Counted from the first letter of the stretch, positions 33,201 through 45,107 are shown. The stretch is 64,000 nucleotides of DNA from Caenorhabditis remanei (GCF_010183535.1 NC_071332.1:15066001-15130000); one strand, 5' to 3'. Numbers and translations are program-made. Notes: generated by a model not told the origin, from the letters alone.

Positions 33201-34823
33201 AAGGTTGTTTGTTGTTTGAACTTTTCGATAAATTCACTTTCAATCGGATTCCTCTTATTTTAATAAAAAGAATAAAGCAACTCACCCAATTTCGTCAACT
33301 GGATTTGAAGCTCCACTCGGATGTTCGTCTAACGTAGATGTGGATTCAATTTGTTGTTCCGGTGAAACTGGCTCCAAATCTCTTCAAATGCGTCTATGTA
33401 TTTCTGAACTATGAATTTGAAACTCACTGTTGTTCTTGTATGAAGTCGACCTTATATTGGAGATAATCATGATCATCAAAATGACAAAAATAAGGAACAA
33501 CAGCCATCAGAGTATCATTCGATATGTTTTCTTCTGAAATAATATTTCCCGATGTAGACGGGCCAGTCACATCTGCATCTATCGAAGAGACACACTGGTC
33601 TAACGAAGCATCCAAAGTGTCCAAGTTTCTTCAAAAGAATACGTAAATTTTTAAACTATTGATATTAGAACTCACTGTTGTTGGTGTGGAGAATTGGATT
33701 GTGACTGGTTGTCAATTTTAGCCTTTTTGGTCATTGGAGCTTCATCTTCAAGAGCCTCACTTTGTCCTTTTGGATTTGATGACCCCACTTCTTCAGTTTC
33801 AAATATTTCTTCTTTGATGATTCGTATTTCAAGTAACTTCTCACGAAACGCATCGAAACAATTGGACGGCGCACTAAAACTAATTACAATATCTTCATGT
33901 GGCCAATCGGCTAGATCAACGTTGATGAAATAAGTTCGAAGTCTGGAATACGAAGCGATTTTCACGATATAAATGATTTGAATACGACTTACTTCATCAA
34001 ATAAGGTCCATCTATTATTTCCTTGTTATCAATCTTCTTTTGTAGATTGAGGCAGTGATAGAAGGGGACTGCTTCAGAAATCCTTTCAGTTAGTTTTGTG
34101 AATCTGAACTCAAAATTTGCCATCAAAATCTGGGAAAAAAACTCACAGATTCACAAATGAATGGTGGTCCACTGGTCCCCAAAATTTTCTTTTTCTCCAC
34201 TGTTGGAACCTATTAGCTAAATCCACAAAGGTTTTGAATTGGTGGAGCGTATCGCATATTGTAGTCATGAATTCTATGATAATTTCCGGCTAAAACAATA
34301 AAATTCCCACTTTTAAAATGAAATAATTAGAGCATACTGTTGGTTCCTTTATCCGGAAGCTTCGATCATTCGATGAAAATGATATGATCTTCTTTTCTTC
34401 ACTGAGGCTCAATTTACCCAAACATAGTATTCTGAAATTATTCACTTTTTTAATAGTTATCGTGATAAAAACTCACTTTTCATAACATGAATCCGACATT
34501 TCCAGCCTGAATACATGGATCATCTTTAATACATCGATTCCAGTAAATCGTTGTCTAACATCAATTTCCTTTTCTAATTCTTCAATAACTCTAAAAACAT
34601 TATAGTTTTTTTGCAATGTCTATGACTGAAACTTTATTTACCTGTTTTCGAAATCAATTAGTCGAGGTCGTTCCGGTAAAGATAAAGATAAACTTTCAAA
34701 GAACGCCAAGATCTCATTTTTTATTGATTTGAAGACCACAGCCGCCTGGGAAATTTCGAGCATTCTGCTCAAAAAAGCTTCCAGCATGGGGTTAGTGAAA
34801 GAAATATTTGAATCGTTGTTCAT
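30270..34823 (-). CDS. SPK protein with four SPK-type domains, paralogue of 22340-27804
   Basis: The ATG is at 34823, with TTTTCAG three bases upstream. Exons correspond one-to-one with the gene at 22340-27804 (first exon 34823-34642) and remain open. SPK 3 and 4 are intact (LNKFLELIDQMVAAL; FELDWQGRITYYQ; LDKYGKLDCDECRKIVKF). Two changes separate it from its twin. The exon matching 23938-23840 has been replaced by a MITE, and the next exon is truncated (30503-30446) yet still in phase. The exon at 30389-30306 can either run to a stop at 30272-30270 or splice in frame into the exons of 28952-30229. The first option gives a protein with no C-terminal helical region. A fold-back element lies in an intron at 31681-32328. 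Confidence 0.65.
30585..30975. mobile_element. degraded palindromic MITE replacing an SPK exon
   Basis: The left end reads CAGGCCAAAAAGATATCA, resembling the terminal repeat of Tc1 as I remember it. Internal blocks match the 19386, 22965 and 48873 elements. The right end is truncated where host sequence (CATCACTCATCTCGG) resumes. Compared with copy 1 of the duplication, the host interval containing exon 23938-23840 is gone. Confidence 0.7.
31681..32328. mobile_element. fold-back element built of GACGTCCC repeats
   Basis: A 648 bp inverted repeat starts CGGCTCTATTACAGTTT and ends with its complement AAACTGTAATAGAGCCG. AAAAAT flanks both sides (31675-31680 and 32329-32334). Each arm is an array of roughly 20 bp units centred on GACGTCCC (left) or GGGACGT (right), more than ten per arm. 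It sits in an intron of the SPK gene; the matching intron in copy 1 (near 25045-25090) lacks it. Confidence 0.9.
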
Positions 34824-34960
34824 TTTCTGAAAAAAAGAACACTGTGTGGAAACTAGGGAAATTATTGAGATAACAATTAGGAACTAATAAAACAAACGAT
34901 GGCTGGAGAAAAGATAGACGGGTGAAAACAATGACAAAATTATTCGGAAAATACCTTTCA

Positions 34961-36294
34961 AGAAGTGGGAGCGTTCTCTATTGCGGTGCGGGGTGTGGGG
35001 GTCTCTGTATCCAACTTTTAAAAATAACGTAAAACTTGTAATAAAGGCGCACATGCTTGCATGAGTTTGGAGCAATCTATCTCGGCGGTTTTTAAAGGTA
35101 TAAAAATTTTTAACTGAAGGAACTTTGAAGTAGTATTAAGCTATTTTTGTCAGTTAGCAATTTTTTGATATTTCGTTTAAGAACCGAGATATACCGCTGC
35201 GAACAGGCATCAACAGGTGCGCCTAATTAGAAGCTTTACGGTACATTGAGACAACAATTAGAACGGGGAAGAAAGCGAGCGGAAAAAGGAAAAAATAAAA
35301 CCAAATCTCTGACTCAAATTTGTAATTTAAACACAGTTTTAAAATTGATAAAATTGAAATATTAACAATTTTGTTCGATTTGTTTAAAGAAACTGTTCTA
35401 CAGGGTCATATTAAGTCCATGCGAATTCAGATTAATGTGGAAGAACAATAGGGATTCAAATTTTTGAATGAAGTTCACTTTCCTTTGTTTTTTCACTATT
35501 TTAAATAAAAATTTGCACACAATAATAACTTTAGATATATTTTTTGAATTTCGCACTAATTTAACTCTAATTTGACCGGAGCGCATATGCTTCATATGAA
35601 CTTTCTATGATCCCTGTGTTGTTCCAGTGTCTGAAGTATGTCGGTTCACATATACTCTCTTCCGCAAACACTCCTACGCAAAGACTGCAGAACGCTCTCG
35701 CTGTCTGCGTACTTTTCTCTCGCGAGAGGAAAATAGTGTAGCGGCACAAACCTTATCGGTACCAATAGTTCTTTTTTCAGGTTTTGTGGTGTTCAAAAGT
35801 TTTTTCTAATTCTCATAACTCATATTTTCAGCGTTTTCACTATCAAGTCATTGATTCCGATCTCTGATAAATTTCCTAATGGTTGGAACTCCATCAGTAT
35901 TACGCAAAATTTAACAGTTCACTTAATTCATGAAAATTTCTGATCGTGAACGTTCACATAAGCAATCAGAACTGTCAGTGCCAAACATTTTCAAAAATTT
36001 AGAGTAAAAATGCTTAAATTATCTTGTATATTTACCTATTGATTGAATTTTCTTGAGATACTATGAAAATAAAGTTCCAGTTCAGAGCTCACATTTGGAA
36101 CACATTCAGCCAATGTTCTGAAAATAATTGTTTCCCTAAAAACTTCTTGTTCAGTGTTCCAGACTCTACTGAAATAAACCCACAAAAAGTGGGATCAAAC
36201 TAGCATTTTTAATAATTTATTCACAATTAGGAAGGTTCAAGATTAATAATTTGAGGTAGGCTTCTCCATGTCGTCTCATTTGCGATGTTCAACT
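34961..36294. other. intergenic region between SPK genes
   Basis: About 1.3 kb beyond the end of the duplicated segment. No gene, RNA or repeat was recognised. The open frames at 35398-35809 on both strands overlap each other and lack domain signals. Confidence 0.5.
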
Positions 36295-38878
36295 TCATGG
36301 CACACACGTATCCAATATATTCCATACTAAATGCTTGACAGTTTCAATCGAGACACTCTGTAACAAAATATTGAGTTTTTTTCAAAATTATTGCTGCAAA
36401 AACTAACATATTTCTTTTGACTATACTCCTGTGACAGTTCAACAAGTCTCTGTTCCAGCGATGAGAGAGATTCAAGATTCAATTCTTTGATCAATTTGAT
36501 AAGCGCAGTGAACAATGCAGCTATATCAATGAAGGTTTCAGATTCTTCAGCGAGTTGTCTATTCTTTCCAATGGTTTTGATCGATGAGTGTATTGCCAAC
36601 TCAATCTCTTCCACTCGAGTTAACTGGAAAAAGTATTATCAAAAATTAGTGAAAGGATGGTAAGAACAACCTCGATTCCACGAGTCTTGTACATTTTTTC
36701 CGTGATGATTCGAACGATTTCCGAGCATCTCGGAGTTGATAAAGATAGGAATGCACCATGAAGTTCTTTGAGGAATTGTCGAGTGATGCATCCCTTCGCT
36801 GGGCTGCTTCTTTCCTCTTCTACACTTGATTTTCGTGTTGGTAGTGGTGAAAAAATGTTGAGAGTTGGTGGACTATCTGTTTTGTTGGAGTCATTTGTTG
36901 AAGCACCATCATCACTAATGGTTGGACCTGGCGGAGTTGGAGATTCGATTTGAACAATTTTGTCAACTCCAGGTTCTGGCATAGTTGAAATGATATTATA
37001 TGTTTCTGAACTCCAAAAGGATCCAAGAGGAGCTTTCGCGTTACCAGTAGCTCGCGGGTTGATGAATGAAGGAAGAGAGCCTATTGCCTCCAGGTTTTGT
37101 GTTGGAACTTTAGGAAATTCGGACGTTGAAACTTTTCCAGGGAGTTTTAAGCTATCATAATATTGTTGACTGGTAGAGGGCATAGCTGGATTGAAAGTGT
37201 GATTGAGAGTATGTTCGGTTGGTATCTCACTATCAGGAGCAACCCCTGGCACAAAGAACCAACGCTCCTGGAATCTTCTCAACATTTCCTCTCTTTGAGG
37301 TTCATCTATATCTTGGCCAAAGCAATTGATTCCAGGTATCATCTCGGTCTCTTCTTGGAATCCACTGTAACTCGTCATTTCTTCTTCTTCCAGCTTTATT
37401 TCTCTTTCAACTATTGCGTTTTGATTGCTAATTCCTGGATATTGAGGTGTGATAGCTGTGGATGCAGGGGTTAAATTCGTGTGTAGCTGATTTATCACAG
37501 GCATATCATTGATGGCAGTAGACGATATTGATGCTGTCTTTTTAATTGGCTGACTTGAAATGGAAGAATCTTGTTGCTTTCTGAAACAGCAAATGTTGGT
37601 CTTTAAAAACAAACTGAACTGACTATAAAACTCACGATTTTCTTTTTCGACCAGTTTTGAGTCTTTTGCCACCTGGGTGATCTTCTTCATATTGTGATGC
37701 TTGATGAGTTAGAAAATGAGAAGTTGAAGGTGACTCTTCTTGGGTTTCTTGAAATTCTCCTCCATCTTGACTTGACCTGAAAAATCCAAATTATTATGTT
37801 CTAACTTTTTCCAAACTCACGACTCTTGCTCTTCAGTATCACTCAATTTCTTCTTCATCCTCTTTCTTTTGGCTTTCATCACACCGAAATGTTGCAGTGC
37901 AGGTCTTACTTCCGGCTCTCCACTACTCCTATCAGACGTAGCGGGTTTTTCTAACTTTATTCTTCCATCATTCGATGTATATGTTATGATTATATTACCA
38001 TCCATGTCTCCTGTGCCATGAATATGCATTCTGAAACAAATTTTGTAAATTTCATTGTTCCTTTGAAGAAAACTCAAAACTCACTTCTTTTTCAGAGCTT
38101 GATCCACTGGATATTGTGTCATAAAGGCCATAAGGATCCTTGTGTGGAAAATATACGTTTGTTCTTTTAATATTGCTGGTTTCACTATATTCATTCTGAA
38201 ATCCTCCTCATAAAAATATTTCAAAATTAGATTCACTTACTGCTTGGCTAGCTCACTTATTGGTAGAGACGTTTTACGTTTCTCAGCGTATTGTCTCGCT
38301 AATTCCTCATCTGCAACAGGTTGACTTATAGTCAGAGAATGTTCCGCCATGAAGTGTAGAAGATCGTGTTGGGTTTCGTATGAAACAACTGGAATAGTCT
38401 GTAAAAATAAAGTAATGACCGGAGAAATAAAAACGAAGCTTACATTATCAGTCCATCCCAACGTCAGCTTTCCCTTTTTATCAGTACATGAAATGATACA
38501 ATTGTTGATGTCCGTTTCGATATGAAAATCAATTCTCATTCTGAACAAAGCAACTACTCGTCAATTAAAATCTAATCGCACTTACTGATCGAGAAATCTC
38601 GGTTTGGCAGGGATCCGTAGTATGTATATCACTTTGATCACGGATTTGCCATGAAAATATCCAATTCTATCATGATTTATCAAGTCGTACAGTGCTTGGT
38701 TATAGAGAATCTCTCCGTCTGGTAGAACTTTCCGAGGCGGTTTGTTATAGGCCTCACATATGGTTTTCAGGCACAAAAAGGTGGATGCACTGGAGCATTT
38801 ATCGTAGATAAATTTGTACAGGTGATTGATATTGAAATTGCCGGAACTGTCCATTTGACTACGCTGTCTTCCCGCCAT
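36295..38878 (-). CDS. SPK-domain protein, 732 residues, complete architecture
   Basis: Nine exons: 38878-38586, 38540-38444, 38398-38241, 38195-38085, 38030-37821, 37776-37636, 37580-36671, 36623-36408 and 36357-36295. They sum to 2199 nt with all phases matching. SPK 1 (18-130) has LYKFIYDKCSS, VIKVIYILRIPAKPRF and KLTLGWTDN. SPK 2 (131-245) has LLHFMAEHSLTIS, TRILMAFMTQYPVD and NDGRIKLE. A Lys/Arg-rich patch (KAKRKRMKKK, possible nuclear localisation signal) and a second basic patch (GRKRKS) follow. Next is a long Pro/Ser/Thr linker, then the helical repeats (FLKELHGAFLSLSTP, LFTALIKLIKELN) and the last exon VSIETVKHLVWNIL. TTTTTTTCAG lies directly before the ATG, so SL1 trans-splicing is likely. 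Best model of the family here. Confidence 0.88.
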
Positions 38879-39833
38879 TCTGAAAAAAAGTGGAAAGGAA
38901 AATGGTTTAAACTCGTTGGTTACAAGTCAGAAGTGGAATAATACCCGGGTTACAAAGTACATGAGTTATTCTGACAATAATGTCAAAACTGAATAAGAAA
39001 TAACGAAACCGAAAAAGAGCATCCCAAAAGATACAAATTCATAAGCGGATTGGTGTGAGTCGGCGAAAGAGTGTATTAGATAATGAAAGGGAAAGATAGC
39101 ATCGCGTGACATAATGGATTAATGTGGACTACAATTGTTTGGAGATGAATTCATAAAAAATGAGTAAGGCAAGAATAATAAAAATTGTATGCAAATGAAT
39201 ACAAATTCGTTTGTTTTCACAAGAAAAGAAAAAGAAAAGATAAACGGCAGGTAAGAGAATCCCAGCGCAGAAATACATAGTTGTCATGGCAACGAGAGAG
39301 TGGTTCATAGTCCCTCCCCCTTTATGTCTCTTCGGTTTATTCTTGTTTTGCATTTAACCGGAGATGACGACTGAGGCGTCTCTCATCACAAATTATATAG
39401 TCGCTCACATGTTTGTTTGGGAGTGATGGAGTCTAGACAGGAAAACAGAAGTCTCGGGGGAAGATACAAGGCAGTCGGTTTTTGAAAATTTTTTGGATCT
39501 GCAGAAGTTTTGAGATGTTAGAAGAGTCGCTTTTAAACAACTTTGAAGAAGTGTGAGACAGGAAAGAATAGGTGGGGGAAATTCAATTGTTTTTACAAGT
39601 TCAGCATTCATTACTACTTTGAAAAAAACTTTTGGAAAAACGTATTTCGCTGAGTGAAAGACAAACTGCGCGTTCAACTATTGTATTACCCCGCCCGCAC
39701 GCGAAGCAAAAGGACTACTTGATGTCCCCGGTTACCCACAAAAACAACATTTATCGAAATTTTTGGGAACAATTTATTGAAAGTTGATTAGGTTCAATGA
39801 TATTAAAACACAACAATAAATTCTGAGATCTTA
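38879..39833. other. intergenic region
   Basis: About 950 bp between the 732-residue SPK gene and the 3' end of the module-only gene. Minus-strand frames at 39353-39129 and 39677-39405 have no domain support. Confidence 0.5.
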
Positions 39834-40568
39834 TTATGAGAACGCAACAATGGAATAATATATGTTTTTCATCAGAATAGTGAAGTTATCGAGCGGCACT
39901 CTCTAAAAATGAGAAACTGGTATGAAAACGAATAAAACTGTCTTTAAACTCACATATCCCTTATTGTCGAATTCGTCTTTTGCTTCATTTATCATAATTT
40001 TTATGTTTTGAAGAGCGCTGCTACTCAACGTAGAAACAAAGTTTTTAAACCAATCAAGTATGTTATCCAGCTGGATTGAATTTGTATCATCTTCCTCTTT
40101 CGATATGTTGTTGAGGATGATAGACTTGAAAAGATTCAAAGGAAGCTCCATTCTTTCAACTGGGACAGTCTGAAATATTTCATTAGGAACAACTGGGATT
40201 ATTCTGTTATAACTTCGCAGTCGGGTTTGGTTCTCTTGCCACTGCAAGGTAGTTTTTATACAATGAATTTAATGTAAATTCTCACCTTTCTTCATTCTTT
40301 TCTAGGCTGGTAGATATCTTCCGCTTCGAAAATTTGCTAGGTCCTGCGCTTTTTGTCTGGGTGATCAATGACTTGCTGCTGCAAGGAACATTTTCAGGTG
40401 AACCTTCAGGTGAAAATTTTCTAGAATGTATAGTTTCTGATCGAATTTTCAGAATCTCGATATGCGAAACACTCACCTTTTCTCTTTTTCCGTTTCTGTA
40501 ACCGTTTGTTTTCCTTTTTCTTGTTTTTGCTCCTTCTCCCGTGTACTTTCGGATGCTTTTTCACTCAT
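39834..40568 (-). CDS. short paralogue with only the linker and C-terminal helical region of SPK proteins
   Basis: Exons are 40568-40477, 40420-40286, 40203-39954 and 39902-39834, giving 181 residues. TTTTTCAG lies 5 bases before the ATG. The N-terminus is a charged Glu/Lys/Gln stretch (EKEQKQEKGKQ), then a basic Ser/Lys linker (SKFSKRKIS). From about residue 85 it matches the C-terminal region of the SPK genes (VPVERMELPLNLFKSII, NILDWFKNFVSTLSS). The conserved last exon starts at the same phase after a Tyr (RVPLDNFTILMKNI). No SPK domain is present. The exon 3 acceptor (ATAACAG) was chosen because the stronger upstream CTTGCAG gives a stop. Confidence 0.7.
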
Positions 40569-41710
40569 TTCTCTGAAAAAATAGTAATATAAATAGAAAC
40601 TAACGAATAACCATTTTCTTCAACATTGAAAAAGACGAGAGAAATTGGTGGTTGAAGAGAAACAGAGGTGGGAAGAAAGAAACAAAATGATAGAGGAATA
40701 GACGCAGACGGGATGACATCTCCGTATGCCACCCATCTTTCCAGCAATACCGCCCACATGATGTGCTAATTACAATAATAAATGGGAGGAGAGGGGTCAC
40801 ACAGTGGGGGGATGTGTTGATTGACTAATTTGAAGTCATCAGAGATGGTGTTGGGCGTTCCAAGATTACTTTCGGCGTCGGTGTGGTGTGATGCGTTTCT
40901 GATGTTGATGGCGAGCCTTCTACAGCGGCGGGAGTCTACCTAACAGTAGGCACTCTAGCTGTGTTGGGGAATTATTTCAGAACACCTCGAAGATCAAGAC
41001 TCTTTAACGGCGTGTGCCATCAGACACAGGGGATTTGTGCAGATGGGTCGAGTACAGGGAACATCTTTGCCCTCTTTGCGGCATCACTACTATGTTTGAG
41101 GTAACTGCTCTCCCCGAACTCAGGCTGCGACCATTAACCTTCACCCTTCCAGAACAAATTTCCCATCAGGATTCCTTCAAATTTGTTATTGTCGTCGGGT
41201 GTAGGGGCCCCACTGACTATGACGGAGTTTCCCGCCAAGAGCCTCACCACCTACAATTTTCACTTTTCTCACCCTCCAGGTCAAGCTGACATCCAACCGG
41301 TCCGCTCGTGTGTTCCTTAGGCCAAGGCTTTATTTCAGACTCTAGAACCATAGGTCATCCAAACACATTGTCAGATCAGAGTGAGGCAGGATGGGCGTCT
41401 TATATTTTCATCTGAACGGAATGATCGTTGCATTTCCAGTTTCTATGAGATGATTCCAAACGTTTTGTACCTAATAATATGATAACGGAATGTTTCTGGT
41501 TTGTTTCGGAGATAGATTCTGTTTATTTTTCTAAATAGGGTTTACCTTTAGTTGCAAACACCTTATTTGATTTCAATGCTCAGGAATGGCTTCAAAGATC
41601 TTTACAAAAGAAATTAGTCATTTCAGACTTCTGATTGCTAATATCAGACGTCGATTAGCGCAGGTGTAATTCAAGTGTTTCCTTGTTTGCCTTCTTTTTT
41701 CCTGCCACAA
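40569..41710. other. boundary between the SPK block and the right srh block
   Basis: About 1.1 kb. The part from 40840 to 41290 is clearly more GC-rich than its surroundings and contains an open frame of 91 codons at 41014, with no recognised domain. It might be an old insertion or a lost gene. The last 200 bp should contain the srh promoter. Confidence 0.5.
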
Positions 41711-42819
41711 ATGAATCTATCATGTGAGCCAAATGTCGGTCTCTTCGAATCTCTCGACTTTTATTCCTTTTGTCTTCATCTCACTACACTCATATCCACA
41801 CCTATCCATATCTTTGGTATGTACTGTCTATTGTGGAAAACTCCGATTCAAATGAGTTCTGTGAAATGGTACCTGGTGACAATGCATGTTTGGATAATGT
41901 ACTTTGATTACACCTGGGGGCTTTTGGTCGTCCCATTCTTTTTATTTCCTGCGGTAGCAATGTATCCACTGGGAGTTCTAAGCTATATTGGTATTCCGGC
42001 AGTTTTACAGGTGATATTATTCATTCTTGCAATGACATGTACGTAGGTGCCATAATATCGATAAATCTTTAGTTAAATTTCAGATATAAACATTTCAACG
42101 ACTTCAATCTTTGAAAACAGATTCTATACGCTATGCATGTTTTCCTGGAAGCATAATTGGACAGTTTGTCGGAGGCCATGGTTAGCCTTTAATTACATTA
42201 TTGTTACTATCGCAATGATTCCGCTGGGGCTTTCAGTTCCAGATCAAATCAGTTCCAGGAAACGAGTTTTTGAGGTGAGAAGAAATTTTATAAAAGCATA
42301 GTATAGTTTAAAAGAAATTTTCAGACGTTACCTTGTCAACCACGCTACATTTATGAAGCACCTGTCTTTGTCTTAGCCAATGACTACACAATTCATATTG
42401 TATTTGTTCTGGCATTTGTTTTTTTCATAACTATTCAAATATTCATATTTTTGGTATTTCTGGTATGGAACACAGTCCAACAAGTCAAGTCAAAAACAAT
42501 GTCATCGAAAACTTTTGAAATGCAGAAAAAGTTTTTCTTGACACTTGTCATTCAAATGGAAGTTCCATTATTTTTATTTTTGACTCCTTTGATATATGTG
42601 CTGATTTCTGCGACAAGAAACTACTATAACCAGTCAGCTACGAATATTGCGGTGATTACTGCTTCGACAAACGGAATTGTTTCAACGTTGGTCATGGTCT
42701 TCATTCATCGTCCTTATCGGGAAGTTGTGTTCGCTTTATTTCGAAGATCGAGAATCTCAGAAGTTTCACAGATACGAGTTGCTACACCAAGAAGTGCAAT
42801 AACAATAGTAACTACCTGA
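41711..42819 (+). CDS. srh chemoreceptor, intact
   Basis: Exons are 41711-42038, 42084-42274 and 42325-42819, giving 337 residues. It starts MNLSCEPNVGLFESLDF and has STPIHIFGMYCLLWKTP, MSSVKWYLV, FENRFYTLCMF, VPDQISSRKR, TLPCQPRYIYEAPVFVL, KTMSSKTFEMQKKFF, RNYYNQSATNIAV and HRPYREVVF. The open frame extends 12 codons upstream to 41675, but the Met at 41711 aligns with paralogues. It stands convergent to the minus-strand run of srh genes that follows. Confidence 0.9.
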
Positions 42820-43392
42820 AATTTGTTTGGTTCTGAAAACTTTTGAATGTTCGTTATAAATACTTTGAACGAACATAAAGTTCAATATCTTCATTGGATA
42901 TTTGAAAATTCTCAATAGTATCCATTTGTGGTTATTTCACCAGCAAACCTTAATGATTTTTATACGTCGCAAGTTTTATTTCCTTGACTTAAAAAAATAT
43001 GTTTGCAGAGAATAAAACTAATACTAGTCTAGCTACTCGACCATTCCGTCAATTATAATTTTTATTCGTTTATCTGAAAGCAATAATTTTGCTGCTTTCC
43101 TGTGCCCTGAAAATATTTTGTAATCTACAAAATCTCTGTCTGCTGACACCTGGAAAGAACTGAATTGATTCAAAGTTGAAGAAAGGATACATCAACATTT
43201 TGGTTTTCATGAACACCTGAAAATGAGTCAGGGGAATAGAATAATCTAATTTTGAGTTCAAAATTTCATTAGCATCTTTTGCTTTATCATATAGGAACAT
43301 TTCTTTACGTCAACCGGAAAACTTGTGAAATCGATGATGTAAGTTCAAATTCTGTTTTCTCAGCATATACAACTTCATTTACAATGACACAA
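42820..43392. other. convergent spacer
   Basis: About 570 bp between two srh stops. A minus-strand frame at 43300-43070 has splice-like CTGAAAA signals but no domain I recognise. Confidence 0.5.
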
Positions 43393-44478
43393 TCAATAAC
43401 CAGCTCTCTGCGTAACCTCTTTCTCGACCAATTTTTGCCTCAACATTCTCGTTTCTATGAACATGTTGAAAAGGGTTTCCCGATAAGGATAGTGGACAAA
43501 TATCATAACAACTGTAGATACAAACCCATGAAAGGCGCCAATTGTCATTGCTATATTGACAAATGACTGGTTGTGATAGCCAGATAGGATAGAAATCCAA
43601 CCATAAATAAATGGGAGTAAAAACATAACTAGAGGAACTTCCATTTGAATTCCTAGAGCCAAGAGGAATTTTCTTTGAAGAGTGGACGTCTTTTGAGACA
43701 TTGTTCTCTTTTTCAGTTGACGAAACGTATAAGTAATGAGGAAGCCAACAAACAAAAAAGGTTGTCCGATCATTAAAAAAGCATAGACCACACACAAGAT
43801 AAAACAAAGCAGCGGATCCTCTGCAAACACAAGTAATTCTTCTTCATAGGCATAACGCTCTACACATGGAATTTTCTGTAAAATGATATGTATTCACTGG
43901 TCAATAGAGTTTTAGAGTACTTCTAAAAGACGTTGTCTCGCAGATTTCTGCTCAGGAACTACTGCTAAAAGTGAGAGAACAATGAAAAAAGTGGCAATGT
44001 AATGTCCGGCGAGCCAGTAACGTCTCCAATACTTCCAGGATTCTTTTCCAGAGAAGGAACAAACAACATAGAAACGATTCTCAAAAACGGCAACAATGGA
44101 GGTGAGCAGATCTGCAATTTTAGATGTATGAAGAACATTACTTCAAAACGAACATCCCAGAACAAGAATCAGAAACAAACATTGATATATAGTGGGAATA
44201 CCAAACAGGCGCAGAATTCCGAGGGGAAATCCAGCAAGAAATGGAAGAAGGAGATATGGAATGAATAAAAAACCAAGTGAATAGTCAAGTAAAACAACCC
44301 AAACATGCAAGTTCAGCAGATACCACTTCACACTTTTCATATGATCTGGAGTTTTGAATAATATACAAAAGAAGCCGAAAAAGTGAATGGGAGTAGAAAT
44401 AATAGATGTGAAATGAAGAGCAGATGATAGATATTCAGGAGTTGCAATAAGGCCAACATTAGCTTTACACGATTCCAT
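43393..44478 (-). CDS. srh chemoreceptor, intact
   Basis: Exons are 44478-44154, 44111-43921 and 43875-43393, giving 332 residues. It begins MESCKANVGLIATPEY and has STPIHFFGFFCIL, KTPDHMKSVKWYLLNLH, FENRFYVVCSF, VPEQKSARQR, KIPCVERYAYEEELLVF, RTMSQKTSTLQRKFL, SGYHNQSFVNIAM, HGFVSTVVMI and HYPYRETLF. The N-terminus is shorter than usual. The exon 1 donor is GTTCGT, a weak match, but it leaves the expected 1-base phase. Its upstream region at 44479-45107 is shared with no other gene. Confidence 0.88.
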
Positions 44479-45107
44479 TTCTCAATAAATAAGCTTTGAG
44501 GAATTTTTGTTCGAAAACAGCACCTGCATTCCAATAGTTTAATAGAATTGGTAGACACCTGATAAAAAAGAAATCATATTTTCAACGCCCAACGTCTGTT
44601 CACCCTTGAAATCATGTTAGAGTGAGTAAAACATCTTCAAACATGCTACGCCTTGTTATTTCCTCGCCTGATCTTACAATTCTTCACATCTCCAAGGAGC
44701 CCCCTTTACTCAACTCTGATCATCTCAGTGTTGTTAAAATTAATACCTGGTTTTTCTTCTCAGGTTTGGTCTCGTGATGGACCTTACCTGTCCTCAAGTC
44801 ACTTTTACTGTATAACTAAATGATTGAATAAATTAAAACTTGTCACTTAAAGAACCTAGCAGAAAGGTGGAATTACTGAAAAGTCACTGGAAATATTGTC
44901 TGTAAACTATACATATGCCTTAAATTATCCCGTAATAATTCATTATTCAGGTTCAAAAAATCATGCATCCCTTTCCTGAAACATATTCGGGGTAATTGGA
45001 TTATGCGTAATGACGAGACAATTTTATTTGGAGAAATGACAACAAATTTTGAACTACACTAAAAATGTTTTCGTCTCATGGTACGTCCAGTATAGCAAGC
45101 ATACGGA
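44479..45107. other. intergenic region between srh genes
   Basis: About 630 bp holding the promoter of the srh gene ending at 43393 and the 3' flank of the next. Nothing else was recognised. Confidence 0.5.

Larger units (their letters stand above)
30388..34960. repeat. segmental duplication, copy 2
   Basis: Partner of 23500-27950, with a spacing of 7019 bp in the near-identical half (27804 corresponds to 34823). It carries its own insertions at 30585 and 31681 and lacks the GC-rich MITE of copy 1. Confidence 0.85.

Noticed and set aside
41014..41289. 91-codon plus-strand open frame in a GC-rich patch
   Set aside because: No recognisable domain, no splice neighbours and no paralogue in the window; kept only as a note on the spacer.
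43070..43300. 76-codon minus-strand frame with splice-like signals
   Set aside because: Translation shows no SPK, srh or other pattern, and candidate exons do not keep phase.
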